DNA of 64,000 nucleotides from Crocinitomicaceae bacterium (GTDB lineage Bacteria > Bacteroidota > Bacteroidia > Flavobacteriales_D > Crocinitomicaceae): positions 142,298-206,297 of the forward strand of contig JAQVCM010000004.1 in the NCBI GenBank assembly GCA_028689775.1. The letters are read 5' to 3'. Of this stretch, positions 17,563 through 25,851 are shown in pieces. The number at the start of each line of letters is the position of its first letter. Within the stretch, counting starts at the first letter, position 1. Both the position numbers and the translations under genes were made by a program. The notes under the pieces were generated by a model. It saw only the letters and a list, made by a program, of their open reading frames with translations. It was not told where the DNA came from and made no database searches.

Positions 17563-18393
17563 ATGAAAAAAATTATTTTTACAGTCGGAGTACTATTAGC
17601 ATCATACGGTGCAAGTGCACAAGGTTTTTATGGTGACTTTAATGTTGGTTATGGATTAGGACTTCCTAATTATGTAATGGGAACAACGAGAACGGTTACA
17701 CTTTCCCCAACCCTTGTAACTACTGATGTCAAGGATGAAAACATTTACGGATCTATTGGACAAGGGTTTAACCTTGCATTGACACCAGGATATATGATCA
17801 ATGAACACATCGGAATAGAATTGGGATTCAACTACTTTATGGGTGCTCAAAAAACAATTCAAGAAACCAAAACAAACAATGCAAGTATACACAGTACACG
17901 AAAAGCACAATCGAATCAATTGAGACTTATCCCTTCCGTGGTTGTTTCTTCAGGAGGAGATAAAATCAGTGTCTATGCGAAAGGAGGTTTAGTTCTACCT
18001 GTTATGGGAGTTACAAACATCGAGATTGATGGTAGTGAATTAGTAATGACTGGTGGTGGATTAATGACTAAAACAACGCATGTTGAATCTGAATTTAAAG
18101 GAAAAGTTTCTTTAGGATTTAGAGGTACTTTAGGAGTTGATTACTTAATAAACGATAGACTAAGCATGTTTGGTGAACTTCAACAAACAAACTTGTTTAT
18201 CAAACAAGATAAAAACACAATCGTTGCATACAAAGTGAATGGCGTAGATGTATTAGGAACATTTACAGGTGATCAAAAAGAAACAATTTACGTTGACGAG
18301 ATCAATAGTCAATCTAAACCAAATGAAGCATTGGCTGGAAAAACAAACTTCAACCAATTCGGAATTAACGTCGGAGTTAAATACAGATTCTAA
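17563..18393 (+). CDS. Outer-membrane beta-barrel protein
   Basis: A 276-residue exported protein with a signal peptide (MKKIIFTVGVLLASYGASAQ) and alternating strands typical of small outer-membrane barrels, ending in YRF as expected for barrel insertion. Glycine- and aromatic-rich strands such as GFYGDFNVGYGLG and the final NVGVKYRF support this. Function unknown. It is the first of two tandem relatives (the second at 18591); their signal peptides begin alike and their terminators are nearly the same. Confidence 0.85.
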   Translation: MKKIIFTVGVLLASYGASAQGFYGDFNVGYGLGLPNYVMGTTRTVTLSPTLVTTDVKDENIYGSIGQGFNLALTPGYMINEHIGIELGFNYFMGAQKTIQETKTNNASIHSTRKAQSNQLRLIPSVVVSSGGDKISVYAKGGLVLPVMGVTNIEIDGSELVMTGGGLMTKTTHVESEFKGKVSLGFRGTLGVDYLINDRLSMFGELQQTNLFIKQDKNTIVAYKVNGVDVLGTFTGDQKETIYVDEINSQSKPNEALAGKTNFNQFGINVGVKYRF

Positions 18394-18415
18394 TCCAATC
18401 TGATCCAAGTTATTG

Positions 18416-18447
18416 AAGGAGAAATCGAAAGGTTTCTCCTTTTTTTT
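18416..18447 (+). terminator. Intrinsic terminator of the first barrel gene
   Basis: AAGGAGAAA (18416-18424), loop of 8, TTTCTCCTT (18433-18441), then T-run. Almost the same hairpin follows the second barrel gene at 19315. Confidence 0.88.
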
Positions 18448-18559
18448 ATGTCAAATAAATAAGGATTTACAGCAGTTTATCAGCTATAAAAATACCGTTA
18501 AAAAAGGTTAAATACCCGTTAACAAACGATTCATCATCGATTTGGCACCAAAACCTAAG

Positions 18560-18567
18560 TATATTTG
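18560..18567 (+). promoter_or_regulatory. -7 promoter element of the second barrel gene
   Basis: TATATTTG, 23 bp before the ATG at 18591; a TTTG at 18541-18544 lies 15 bp upstream, slightly short for a -33 box. Confidence 0.6.
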
Positions 18568-18590
18568 CAGGACAATAAAAACGAATAATT

Positions 18591-19292
18591 ATGAAAAAAA
18601 TTATCTTTACAGCAGCAGCCGTAATTGCCTTAGCAGGTAGTTCATTTGCTCAAAAAGCAACCTTAGACAATCCTTGGTCATTAGAAGGAGGAATTAACTT
18701 TTCAGGAGCTAATGGAATTAATTGGCAAGCTCCAACGATTCGCGCTCGTTATTTCGTAAACGAAAACATTGCAGCGCGCGTACAATTAGGTTTAGGTGAT
18801 GGTGCTGGTACACCGATGTCAAAAACGGAAAGAGTAAACGAATTTAACAATGGAACTGGTGGTGTTGGTGAAATTGTAACTAAAAACAATACTTGGAATG
18901 CTCAACTTGGTGGTGAATATCACTTAGCTGGAACAGATCGTTTGTCTCCTTTCTTCTCTTTAGGAATTAACTTTGGAGGTGGAAATGTTACCATTACAGA
19001 AGAAAATGTGAACTTTGGTGCTTTTAGCTCGGGATGGACTTCAGAAGAAAAAATCAAAACAAACATGTTTGGTGTAGCAGTTGGTGCTGGAATCGACTTT
19101 TATGTGGTTGAAAACCTATACATCGGTTTGGAATTAGGTCTTAATTTTAACAGACAAAACTTCAAAGATGAAGAATATGTTAAAACTAGTCCAGGTGGAG
19201 TTTCTGTAAAAACAATTACTGCAGGAAAAACACAAACCGTTTTGGAAACAACAGCATTGAACACAGGTTTGCGTCTAGGTTGGAGATTCTAA
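18591..19292 (+). CDS. Outer-membrane beta-barrel protein, tandem relative
   Basis: A 233-residue exported barrel with signal peptide MKKIIFTAAAVIALAGSSFA and C-terminal RLGWRF. Strands such as RYFVNENIAARVQLGLG, AQLGGEYHL and LYIGLELGLNFNRQ follow the eight-strand pattern of OmpW/OprF-like barrels. The N-terminal MKKIIFT and the terminator are shared with the gene before it, which suggests an old duplication, although the mature parts differ. Function unknown. Confidence 0.85.
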   Translation: MKKIIFTAAAVIALAGSSFAQKATLDNPWSLEGGINFSGANGINWQAPTIRARYFVNENIAARVQLGLGDGAGTPMSKTERVNEFNNGTGGVGEIVTKNNTWNAQLGGEYHLAGTDRLSPFFSLGINFGGGNVTITEENVNFGAFSSGWTSEEKIKTNMFGVAVGAGIDFYVVENLYIGLELGLNFNRQNFKDEEYVKTSPGGVSVKTITAGKTQTVLETTALNTGLRLGWRF

Positions 19293-19314
19293 TCTAAAAA
19301 ATACAAGTGTAGAA

Positions 19315-19346
19315 AAGGAGAAATCAAAAGGTTTCTCCTTTTTTTT
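19315..19346 (+). terminator. Intrinsic terminator of the second barrel gene
   Basis: AAGGAGAAA (19315-19323) pairs with TTTCTCCTT (19332-19340), followed by T-run. The end of the T-run (TTTTTTGG) doubles as the -33 region of the rpsP promoter. Confidence 0.88.
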
Positions 19347-19375
19347 GGTAATTACTGAAAAATGAGTTACTTTTG
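19345..19375 (+). promoter_or_regulatory. Promoter of rpsP-rimM
   Basis: TTG (19345-19347), 20 bp, TACTTTTG (19368-19375), a good match to the phylum consensus. The leader to the rpsP ATG is about 50 nt. Confidence 0.7.
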
Positions 19376-19398
19376 CACCTTAATTAATTATTATTAAC

Positions 19399-19415
19399 TG
19401 GAGTTTCGTACTCCA
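19399..19415 (+). other. Leader hairpin upstream of rpsP
   Basis: TGGAGT, loop TTCGT, ACTCCA in the 5' leader of rpsP, 15 bp before the start codon and next to an A-rich stretch. It is small but perfect; a role in S16 autoregulation or leader stability is possible but unproven. Confidence 0.5.
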
Positions 19416-19430
19416 ACTTATAAAAAAAGT

Positions 19431-19994
19431 ATGGCAACAAGAATTAGACTGCAAAGACACGGGAAAAAATCAAAAGCATTTTTTCATTTAGTTGTCGCAG
19501 ATTCAAGATCAAAAAGAGATGGTAAATTCATCGAAAAATTAGGGACTTACAACCCAAACACAAATCCAGCAACTGTTGAATTGAACTTCGAATCTACTTT
19601 GAAGTGGGTACAAACTGGAGCTGAAATGTCTGACACTGCAAGAGCATTGTTGTCTTACAAAGGAATCTTGTACAAAAACCACTTGATCAATGGTGTTAAA
19701 AAAGGAGCTTTGACAGCTGAAGACGTTGAAACTAAATTTGCTGCATGGTTGGCTGAAAAAGACAACAAAATCAATGCTAAAAAAGACGGTTTAACAACAA
19801 ACGCTGCTGCAACAAGAGCTGCTGCATTGAAAGCTGAGGCTGAAGTGAATGCTGCGAAAGCTAAAGCAATTGAAATCAAAAATACGCCAGAGGTAGTTGA
19901 AGAAGAAGTTACGGAAGCACCAACTGAAGAAACAACTGAAGAAGAAACTCCAGCTGCTGAAGCAACTGAAGGTACTGACGAACCACAAGCTTAA
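19431..19994 (+). CDS. rpsP: 30S ribosomal protein S16, long C-terminal tail
   Basis: S16 stabilises the 5' domain of 16S rRNA in the small subunit. The first 85 or so residues (MATRIRLQRHGKKSKAFFHL, then KFIEKLGTYNPNTNP) are the conserved S16 core. The protein has 187 residues because of an Ala/Lys then Glu/Thr-rich tail of about 100 residues, low in complexity and negatively charged, which is usual in Bacteroidota and rare elsewhere. It is followed 23 bp later by rimM, as in many bacteria; trmD and rplS are not here. Confidence 0.96.
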   Translation: MATRIRLQRHGKKSKAFFHLVVADSRSKRDGKFIEKLGTYNPNTNPATVELNFESTLKWVQTGAEMSDTARALLSYKGILYKNHLINGVKKGALTAEDVETKFAAWLAEKDNKINAKKDGLTTNAAATRAAALKAEAEVNAAKAKAIEIKNTPEVVEEEVTEAPTEETTEEETPAAEATEGTDEPQA

Positions 19995-20017
19995 GATTTC
20001 TTAAGAAACATATTTGA

Positions 20018-20548
20018 ATGAAAAAAGCAGATTGCTATCATTTAGGATATATAGCGAAACTTCACGGATTTAAAGGTGAAGTTTCGTTTTTTTTAGACGT
20101 GACAGATTCTTCCGAATATGCGTCTTTAAAATCGGTATTCGTTGACATCAACGGCCAATTGACTCCTTTCTTTATCGAATCCATTGTATTAAAACCAAAA
20201 AGTTTTGCAGCAGTAAAATTAGTTGGTGTAAGTTCTGAGAACGAAGCAAAATCATTGGTTCGCAAAAACGTCTACCTTCCACTTTCAACCTTACCCGCTT
20301 TATCAGGAACTGAATTTTACGATCACGAGGTGGTCGACTTTCAAGTCGTTGATGTGAATTTTGGTCCTGTTGGAACCTTGGTACAAGTGATCGATTTAGC
20401 AGTAAACCCATTGCTTCAAGTCAACGCTCCGAGTGGAAAAGAAGTATTGATTCCTTTTGTGAAAGGATTGGTTCAAAAAGTAGATCGCGAAAATAAAGTA
20501 TTGACAATCTCATCTCCCGAAGGTCTGATTGCCTTGTATTTAGATTAG
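20018..20548 (+). CDS. rimM: Ribosome maturation factor RimM
   Basis: Binds S19 and helps 16S rRNA processing and 30S head assembly. The 176 residues have the N-terminal RimM domain with YHLGYIAKLHGFKGEV (residues 6-21), the family signature, and the PRC-barrel domain from about residue 100 (FYDHEVVDF, then VLIPFVKGLVQKVD). It is probably cotranscribed with rpsP. The 5' part of the coding region contains a terminator-shaped hairpin with eight T (20055-20094, codons 13-26), see the separate entry. Confidence 0.95.
   Translation: MKKADCYHLGYIAKLHGFKGEVSFFLDVTDSSEYASLKSVFVDINGQLTPFFIESIVLKPKSFAAVKLVGVSSENEAKSLVRKNVYLPLSTLPALSGTEFYDHEVVDFQVVDVNFGPVGTLVQVIDLAVNPLLQVNAPSGKEVLIPFVKGLVQKVDRENKVLTISSPEGLIALYLD
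20055..20094 (+). terminator. Terminator-shaped hairpin inside the rimM coding region
   Basis: CGAAACTTCAC (20055-20065) and GTGAAGTTTCG (20076-20086) form a perfect 11-bp stem around a 10-nt loop, followed directly by eight T (20087-20094). This is the standard shape of an intrinsic terminator, but it lies within codons 13-26 of rimM and covers the conserved LHGFKGEV motif. It could trim rimM mRNA relative to rpsP. Shape is seen; function is inferred. Confidence 0.6.
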
Positions 20549-20612
20549 CAAATCAGATTCTGTTTGAATCCTTGTCCATTTTCTTTCTTTACACGTCAAT
20601 CTGCAGGAGAAC

Positions 20613-21314
20613 ATGTCTATCTTTAAATTTAAACAGTTCAACATTGATCAAACCAATTCGGCCATGAAAATTGGAACCGATGCGATGATTTTTGGTGCTT
20701 TAATTGAAACAACTGATAAAAAGAACGGACTAGACATTGGAACTGGAACTGGAGTTTTAAGTTTGATGGTTGCTCAAAACAATCCATCCCTTCAAATCAA
20801 AGCCATTGAAATTGAAGAAAATGCCTTCTTGGAAGCCAAAACTAATTTTGAAAAAAGTCCGTTTCAAAATCAACTTCAAGCAATTTATAGCGACATCAAG
20901 GAGTTTCATTCCGAAAATCAATTTGATTTAATTTTCACCAATCCTCCTTATTTTGCAAATTCTTCGAAATCAGTTTCAGGTGAACGAAATTTAGCCAGAC
21001 ATACAGATGCGCTTTCTTGGAAAGAACTCGCTTTAAAAGTATCTGAACTTCTATCAGACGACGGTGATTTTTGGGTCATACTTCCCTTGGAAGGAATGCA
21101 GTTGCTTCGAGAACAGCTGCAAGAACTAAACTTCTTCTTAAACCAAGAAATCATTCTTTTTGGAAAAGAAAATCAAGCCATGAGAAACGTCTATAGTTTC
21201 TCTAAAACCCAAAAACAAACTACAAAACGAGAAATTATCATTCGACAAGCTGACAATCAGTACACCGACGCTTACAAAAAACTGACAATCGAATATCATT
21301 TCAATACCTTGTAA
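20613..21314 (+). CDS. trmN: tRNA1(Val) (adenine-N6)-methyltransferase-like protein
   Basis: Rossmann-fold SAM methyltransferase of 233 residues. Seen: the SAM-binding GLDIGTGTGVLSLMVAQ (about residues 38-54) and the adenine N6 motif FTNPPYF (about 109-115). In E. coli the family (YfiC) modifies A37 of tRNA1(Val). The N-terminal FKFKQFNIDQTNSAMKIGTD is typical of the family. It lies 64 bp after rimM on the same strand; a bidirectional terminator follows. Confidence 0.9.
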   Translation: MSIFKFKQFNIDQTNSAMKIGTDAMIFGALIETTDKKNGLDIGTGTGVLSLMVAQNNPSLQIKAIEIEENAFLEAKTNFEKSPFQNQLQAIYSDIKEFHSENQFDLIFTNPPYFANSSKSVSGERNLARHTDALSWKELALKVSELLSDDGDFWVILPLEGMQLLREQLQELNFFLNQEIILFGKENQAMRNVYSFSKTQKQTTKREIIIRQADNQYTDAYKKLTIEYHFNTL

Positions 21315-21322
21315 AACAAAAA

Positions 21323-21357
21323 ATCTCATCTTAGTTTCCTAAAATGAGATCTCTTGT
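21323..21357. terminator. Bidirectional terminator between trmN and the SOD gene
   Basis: ATCTCATCTTAG (21323-21334) pairs with CTAAAATGAGAT (21339-21350) with one mismatch and a TTTC loop; A-rich on the left and T-rich on the right, so it can serve both converging genes. Confidence 0.75.
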
Positions 21358-21387
21358 TTTTTGAATTTTGAATTTCTAAACTTTCCC

Positions 21388-22119
21388 TTAAAAAGGTTTG
21401 GACTTGATGGTCTCTTGTGCAATCTTTTTAAGCACTGGATTTTGTTTGGCTTCCTCAAACTTAGCAGAAATCACGTTCCAATCTAAAACAGACCAAATAG
21501 AATCTAAATATTCACCTCTTTTGTTTTGGTATTTCAGGTAATATGCGTGTTCCCAAACATCAATTCCCATGATTGGAATACCGCGAACTTCAGAACCAAG
21601 CATGATTGGATTGTCCTGATTTGGAGTAGATGTAACCACTAATTTTCCACCTGGTGTTAAAACCAACCAAGCCCAACCCGAACCAAAACGAGAAGCAGCA
21701 GCTTTATTCATTTGCGCTTTCAACTCTTTCATTCCTTTAAAATCAGCATCGATTGACGCTTGAAGGGATTTAGATGGTTCTGTGTTTAGTTTTGGTGAAA
21801 GAATATCGAAAAATAAATTGTGATTATAAACTCCTCCACCATTATTTCGAATGGCAACAGGCAATTTTTCTCCCAATAACAACAACTCTTCAAGTTTCAA
21901 AGCAGCAAAATCTTTGTTTTCTTTCAATGCTTCATTCAGGTTATTGACATAGCCTTGGTGATGTTTTGAATGATGAATCTCCATGGTTTGCGCGTCGATG
22001 TATGGCGCCAGCGCATTGTATTCATAATTTAATTTCTTCAAAACATAAGGTGCTTGTGCATTCACTTCGTGACTTAAAACGATCGCCAAGGATGCAATTA
22101 ATATGGAAATGTATTTCAT
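21388..22119 (-). CDS. Exported Fe/Mn superoxide dismutase, Mn-like
   Basis: Converts superoxide to oxygen and hydrogen peroxide. The 243 residues include a signal peptide (residues 1 to about 22), so the enzyme acts outside the cytoplasm, which is less usual for this family. Metal ligands by alignment to the family: His49 (MEIHHSKHH), His100 (VYNHNLFF), Asp187 and His191 (GIDVWEHAYY). The active-site Gln in PNQDNP (Gln168) is at the place used by Mn enzymes rather than Fe ones; cambialistic activity cannot be excluded. It has its own promoter (22147-22154). Confidence 0.93.
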   Translation of the reverse strand: MKYISILIASLAIVLSHEVNAQAPYVLKKLNYEYNALAPYIDAQTMEIHHSKHHQGYVNNLNEALKENKDFAALKLEELLLLGEKLPVAIRNNGGGVYNHNLFFDILSPKLNTEPSKSLQASIDADFKGMKELKAQMNKAAASRFGSGWAWLVLTPGGKLVVTSTPNQDNPIMLGSEVRGIPIMGIDVWEHAYYLKYQNKRGEYLDSIWSVLDWNVISAKFEEAKQNPVLKKIAQETIKSKPF

Positions 22120-22146
22120 TTTTATTTGATTTTATTTGATTGAACT

Positions 22147-22154
22147 CAAATATA
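22147..22154 (-). promoter_or_regulatory. -7 promoter element of the SOD gene
   Basis: TATATTTG on the minus strand, 27 bp before the ATG. No clear -33 box at standard spacing. Confidence 0.5.
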
Positions 22155-22281
22155 ACAAAAAAGGATTTGCTTCACGAGCAACAAGCTAATTTTTATAGTT
22201 TGTTTAACGTTAGATCAGATGCGTTTGTTTAATTTTTTTTAGCTGTAACAATGGATCTCTGGTGAAAATAGATCTAAACGC

Positions 22282-22316
22282 AAAAAGATGCCTTCTGTTC
22301 AGAAAACATCTTTTTT
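22282..22316 (-). terminator. Intrinsic terminator of the TonB-like gene
   Basis: On the minus strand AAAGATG pairs with CATCTTT, with an inner TTCTG/CAGAA stem, and the run of T follows on the CATCTTTTT side. It lies 28 bp after the stop of the gene at 22344. Confidence 0.7.
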
Positions 22317-22343
22317 CAATCAATTCAGGTTTGTTGTAATCTA

Positions 22344-23219
22344 TTATTTCAGTGAAAAGTTAATCGGCATCACGAAATAACTGTCCACTTTTTGTCCGTC
22401 TTTAATCGCCGGTTTCCATTTCGGCATTTTTTTAATCACTCGAATTGCTTCTTGATCGCATTCAACACAGTCTGGTACAGCACGAACAATTTTAACATCT
22501 GAAATTTCTCCTTGTTTGTTGATGATGAATTGTAAATGACATTTACCTTGAATTCCATATTGTCTTGCAATTTCAGGATAATTCAAATTAGAGGTTAAAT
22601 AAGTAATCATCTTCTCTCTTCCGCCGGGATATTCAGCTGAAATATCTGGGTCTCTCGTAGGAATTTGAAGTTCTTTCTGCCCTCCAGTTCCGGTTCCAAC
22701 TTCAGTTCCACCACCAGCTGGATTCGTAAAGCCAGTCGAACCAGTTCCTTTTTCATCCGTTGGACCTTGAATTTTATCAGTATCTAATAAATCAACTTTT
22801 TTTCCTTTCGTTGGATCATCGGTCACCACATAAACTGGCGTCTTCACCATGTCTATTTTAGTTTTCTTAAGAAATCTATCATCGATATAAGCTACATCAA
22901 TTTTAATAGTTGGAGGATTCATTGTAAGTGTTTCATCATCGGGTAAAAAACGCTTCAAATCAATAGCAATTGGATCGCTTTTGAAGAAAAGATAGGAACC
23001 ATACGTAGTAGAAATAGCGAGCACAATTCCCAAAAGAATCAAGGTCATTTCTCGGTTATAATCCCGACGAATGGTGTACGCACCATACGCTTTATTTCGT
23101 TTCTCAAAAACAATGTCGTTTCGAGAAGCGGAAGTACTTTGTTGCCAATTTTTGACTGAGTAATAATCGTATAAAGAAATAGCCAATGCTATCGCCACGA
23201 GACTGAATAGAACATCCAT
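22344..23219 (-). CDS. TonB-family energy transducer
   Basis: Inner-membrane protein that spans the periplasm to power outer-membrane receptors. In 291 residues: a short N-terminal membrane segment (about residues 3-20), RNKAYGAYTIRRDYNR, which is the usual cytoplasmic/juxtamembrane signature in Bacteroidota TonB proteins, a second membrane segment (about 52-72), a Gly/Thr/Pro-rich linker (about 150-185) and the TonB C-terminal domain (about 200-291, with YPEIARQYGIQGKCHLQF and MPKWKPAIKDGQKVDSYF). ExbB/ExbD genes are not in the window. Confidence 0.92.
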   Translation of the reverse strand: MDVLFSLVAIALAISLYDYYSVKNWQQSTSASRNDIVFEKRNKAYGAYTIRRDYNREMTLILLGIVLAISTTYGSYLFFKSDPIAIDLKRFLPDDETLTMNPPTIKIDVAYIDDRFLKKTKIDMVKTPVYVVTDDPTKGKKVDLLDTDKIQGPTDEKGTGSTGFTNPAGGGTEVGTGTGGQKELQIPTRDPDISAEYPGGREKMITYLTSNLNYPEIARQYGIQGKCHLQFIINKQGEISDVKIVRAVPDCVECDQEAIRVIKKMPKWKPAIKDGQKVDSYFVMPINFSLK

Positions 23220-23569
23220 GATATCAATTTTTAATTCGTTAATACTGTACTAAAATGTAAAAAGAGTAGAAAATGAGATGCAGCGTTTTAATTCTCATTT
23301 TCAATAAAAAATTTTGATTGAGAAATAATGCATTCTTTCTCAGTCATCTATCCGGATAGGGTAATCGATTATACCAAACTTAAAAAAATATCACATTCAT
23401 TTTGAAAAATAAACCTCTAACGTTATTTCTACTGATTGAAATGTAGGAATTGGATGAATTGATGTAAGAGATCGCGAAAAAAAGTACTCAAAAAAAGATT
23501 TTTACGGATTCAAAGCTTGTTTTTGACCTGATGAGACTGAATAACAAAGTCAATTTCCATTCAAATACG
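23220..23569. other. Intergenic region, 350 bp
   Basis: AT-rich gap between divergent genes. It holds a perfect 12-bp palindrome CTATCCGGATAG at 23348-23359, which could be a regulator site, and a short TTCTCA/TGAGAA inverted repeat near 23296-23324. No open frame or RNA gene is supported. Confidence 0.4.
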
Positions 23570-23577
23570 TACCTTTG
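23570..23577 (+). promoter_or_regulatory. -7 promoter element of the pseudouridine synthase gene
   Basis: TACCTTTG, 21 bp before the ATG at 23599. It overlaps an in-frame TTG at 23575, which is therefore not the start. Confidence 0.6.
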
Positions 23578-23598
23578 TGGAAATTATTCTTTGCATCA

Positions 23599-24492
23599 AT
23601 GAAATACAAAACAAATCGCGTCCCTGGTAAAGCTACCAAAAAAGACCTTAAATTTACAGTAAAAGAAAATACGACTTTACTGGAATTCTTAATGCTTTCA
23701 TTTGCAGGTAAAAGCAGAAACGCGATTAAATCTTTGTTGGGCGGAAGTTTAATTTTAGTAGATGGAAAATTGATTTCTCAATTTAATCATCCCTTGAAAG
23801 TTGGTCAAGTGATGACTGTTTTAGCAGAAAAAGTGGCACCTGAAAGACCGATGATTGGATTGAAAATCATTCATGAAGATGAGTTGATGATTATTGTAAA
23901 CAAACATTCTGGTTTACTCACAAACAGTTCATCGAAAGAACGAGTGAAAACTGCTTACGCAATGATCAACAGTTACGTTCAAAAAACAAGTGCTACAAGC
24001 CGCGTATTTGTTGTGAATAAACTGGATCGTGAAACCTCAGGAATTATCATTTTCGCAAAAGATGAAAAAACACAGAAGTTTTTAATCGAAGATTGGGAGA
24101 AATCAATCCCCGAACAGGTTTATGTTGCTTTGGTTGAAGGAGAAGTTCGCAAAGAGAAAGATTCCTTGACTTCGTACATGAAACAAAGTAAAGCGTTGAT
24201 CGTTCACTCAAGTCAAAACGAGACTTATGGAGAAAAGGCAATTACCAATTACGAAGTTTTTAGACGTAAGAAAGGTTCCACACTTTTAAAAATCAACATC
24301 GAAACGAAGGTGAAAAATCAAATCCGAGTTCACATGCAGGAAATGAAACATCCAATTGTTGGTGATAAAAAATACGGAGCTAAAACCAACGCGATTGGAA
24401 GAATGGCGCTGCATTTAAAAACCGTTCAGATTACGCATCCGGCGACGAAAAAGAAAATTACGTTTGACACCGAGATTCCGAATAAGTTTTAA
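23599..24492 (+). CDS. RluA-family pseudouridine synthase
   Basis: Isomerises uridine to pseudouridine in rRNA or tRNA. The 297 residues have an N-terminal S4-like RNA-binding region (about residues 15-75, with SRNAIKSLLGGSLILVDG) and the catalytic domain with NKLDRETSG, catalytic Asp143; the usual H/R before LDR is Asn-Lys here, a small departure. IRVHMQEMKHPIVGDKKYG (about 243-261) completes the active site. The target site cannot be told. The ATG at 23599 is chosen because the upstream TTG overlaps the promoter. Confidence 0.92.
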   Translation: MKYKTNRVPGKATKKDLKFTVKENTTLLEFLMLSFAGKSRNAIKSLLGGSLILVDGKLISQFNHPLKVGQVMTVLAEKVAPERPMIGLKIIHEDELMIIVNKHSGLLTNSSSKERVKTAYAMINSYVQKTSATSRVFVVNKLDRETSGIIIFAKDEKTQKFLIEDWEKSIPEQVYVALVEGEVRKEKDSLTSYMKQSKALIVHSSQNETYGEKAITNYEVFRRKKGSTLLKINIETKVKNQIRVHMQEMKHPIVGDKKYGAKTNAIGRMALHLKTVQITHPATKKKITFDTEIPNKF

Positions 24493-24719
24493 TTTTGATC
24501 CAAAAAAGGTGAAATCGCTGCTGTAACCATCACAGCAACAATCATAATCATAAAAATGACTACAAATATATTGAGCAGATAATTACCTGCAACCAATGCA
24601 TATTCATTCTCATATTCTGATTTAACAATCGCTTTTACCTTTTTCAGATTTCGATACTTAATGAACAAGATCAACCAGCCCAAAGGATTTAAAATTAGAT
24701 AGGCAAAAAGAATTTCCAC
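24489..24719 (-). CDS. Small membrane protein
   Basis: A 76-residue protein with two membrane segments (about residues 3-20 and 48-70) around a basic loop (KYRNLKKVKAIVKSEYENEYA). No family recognised. Its stop overlaps the convergent pseudouridine synthase gene by 4 bp. The strong hydrophobic pattern and a clean ATG support coding. Confidence 0.6.
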   Translation of the reverse strand: MEILFAYLILNPLGWLILFIKYRNLKKVKAIVKSEYENEYALVAGNYLLNIFVVIFMIMIVAVMVTAAISPFLDQN

Positions 24720-24787
24720 GCTGAAAGTTTAGGTTAAACAAGATTTAATGATGGTTTAAACATCGTTTAAAAGCACATAAATTTCGG

Positions 24788-25171
24788 TTATTTTAAATAA
24801 GCTTTCAAGCCAATCGCATCTGTTCTAATTTCGCTTCTCCAATCCTTTCCTAACTTTTCGTCCAAGTATTTGAAAACTTCTTGGTTATATGCGGATTCAT
24901 TATCACCCGCAAACCGAACGCAACCTTGACTGAAAAACGAAATACCATATTTTTCCTCAAAAGCTGCATCTCCTGGAAGTTCGGAAGCTGCTACAAATCC
25001 GCCAGGTAGAATGATTTTTATCATCCCGTTTTTAATATCCTTGAGTGCTTTTTCAGAATTGCAAACTGGATAATACATCTCTTTTTGATTTGTACTGTCT
25101 AAAACTTGTTTTTGCGCAGAGGCGCCATTTGCAAGGACTATGAAAAGTAGAATTTGAATTGTTTTTGTCAT
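24788..25171 (-). CDS. Exported hypothetical protein
   Basis: A 127-residue protein with a signal peptide (residues 1-19, ending ASAQ). The mature part is acidic and mixed alpha/beta, with FEEKYGISFFSQGCVRF and a C-terminal KYLDEKLGKDWRSEIR, a pattern I have seen in small exported Bacteroidota proteins annotated as FEKKY-type hypotheticals. Two Cys residues may form a disulfide. It lies 12 bp after the barrel gene at 25183 and is likely cotranscribed. Confidence 0.65.
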   Translation of the reverse strand: MTKTIQILLFIVLANGASAQKQVLDSTNQKEMYYPVCNSEKALKDIKNGMIKIILPGGFVAASELPGDAAFEEKYGISFFSQGCVRFAGDNESAYNQEVFKYLDEKLGKDWRSEIRTDAIGLKAYLK

Positions 25172-25182
25172 AATCTTAAGTT

Positions 25183-25764
25183 CTATTTAAACGTATAACC
25201 AACACTTACGCCTGGCCATGGAAAAACAGGATAGCCAATTCCAACCACATCACTCAAGGTAGAAATACTAAATCTCGAAAATCCAAGATGATTTGAATTA
25301 CTGACTGTCAACAAGTCAATCATAGCAGTTGCGCTGGCTCTAAAAAACAAACCTCCTTGAGGTCTTTGGAAACGGTAACTTATCTTTGGAGAAGCATATA
25401 AATAAAGAAATTGATCGTTATAGCTCGCATACGAATTAACGTACATTGCAGTCAGTCCAACACCTAATTCTAAATGATGGCTCTTTTTACCTAAAATCCA
25501 ATTGTATGAAACTGGAATTCCAAGATATGTTCCATCTCCAAACTCAACAACATCTGGAACAAATACAAAACCTGCAGTAACCGAATTCATAAAGGTTTTA
25601 TCTGTATTAAAAATTCGATCGTAATTCAAAGACCAAGCAAAACCTTGTCCAAAAGCTTCTGCATAAATCGTATTTTTTTCGATGTCGTCTGGTCTGGATT
25701 TAGCTTGTCCAAAAAGAGTCGTAAAAGAGAAAATCAGCAAAGAAGAAATAACAAGAACTCTCAT
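25183..25764 (-). CDS. Putative outer-membrane beta-barrel protein
   Basis: A 193-residue exported protein: signal peptide MRVLVISSLLIFSFTTLFGQ, then strands alternating polar and non-polar residues (YAEAFGQGFAWSLNYDRIF, HHLELGVGLTAMYV) and a C-terminal VSVGYTFK, as in small barrels. I use the ATG at 25764, since the frame above it (12 more residues) spoils the signal peptide. Function unknown. Confidence 0.7.
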   Translation of the reverse strand: MRVLVISSLLIFSFTTLFGQAKSRPDDIEKNTIYAEAFGQGFAWSLNYDRIFNTDKTFMNSVTAGFVFVPDVVEFGDGTYLGIPVSYNWILGKKSHHLELGVGLTAMYVNSYASYNDQFLYLYASPKISYRFQRPQGGLFFRASATAMIDLLTVSNSNHLGFSRFSISTLSDVVGIGYPVFPWPGVSVGYTFK

Positions 25765-25851
25765 AGGAATTGATTTAGAATGAATACTGTAGAGTGACAA
25801 ACTTAAGTTTTAAGATCGATTTAAAAATAACGTTTTACCATAGTCCTTATT

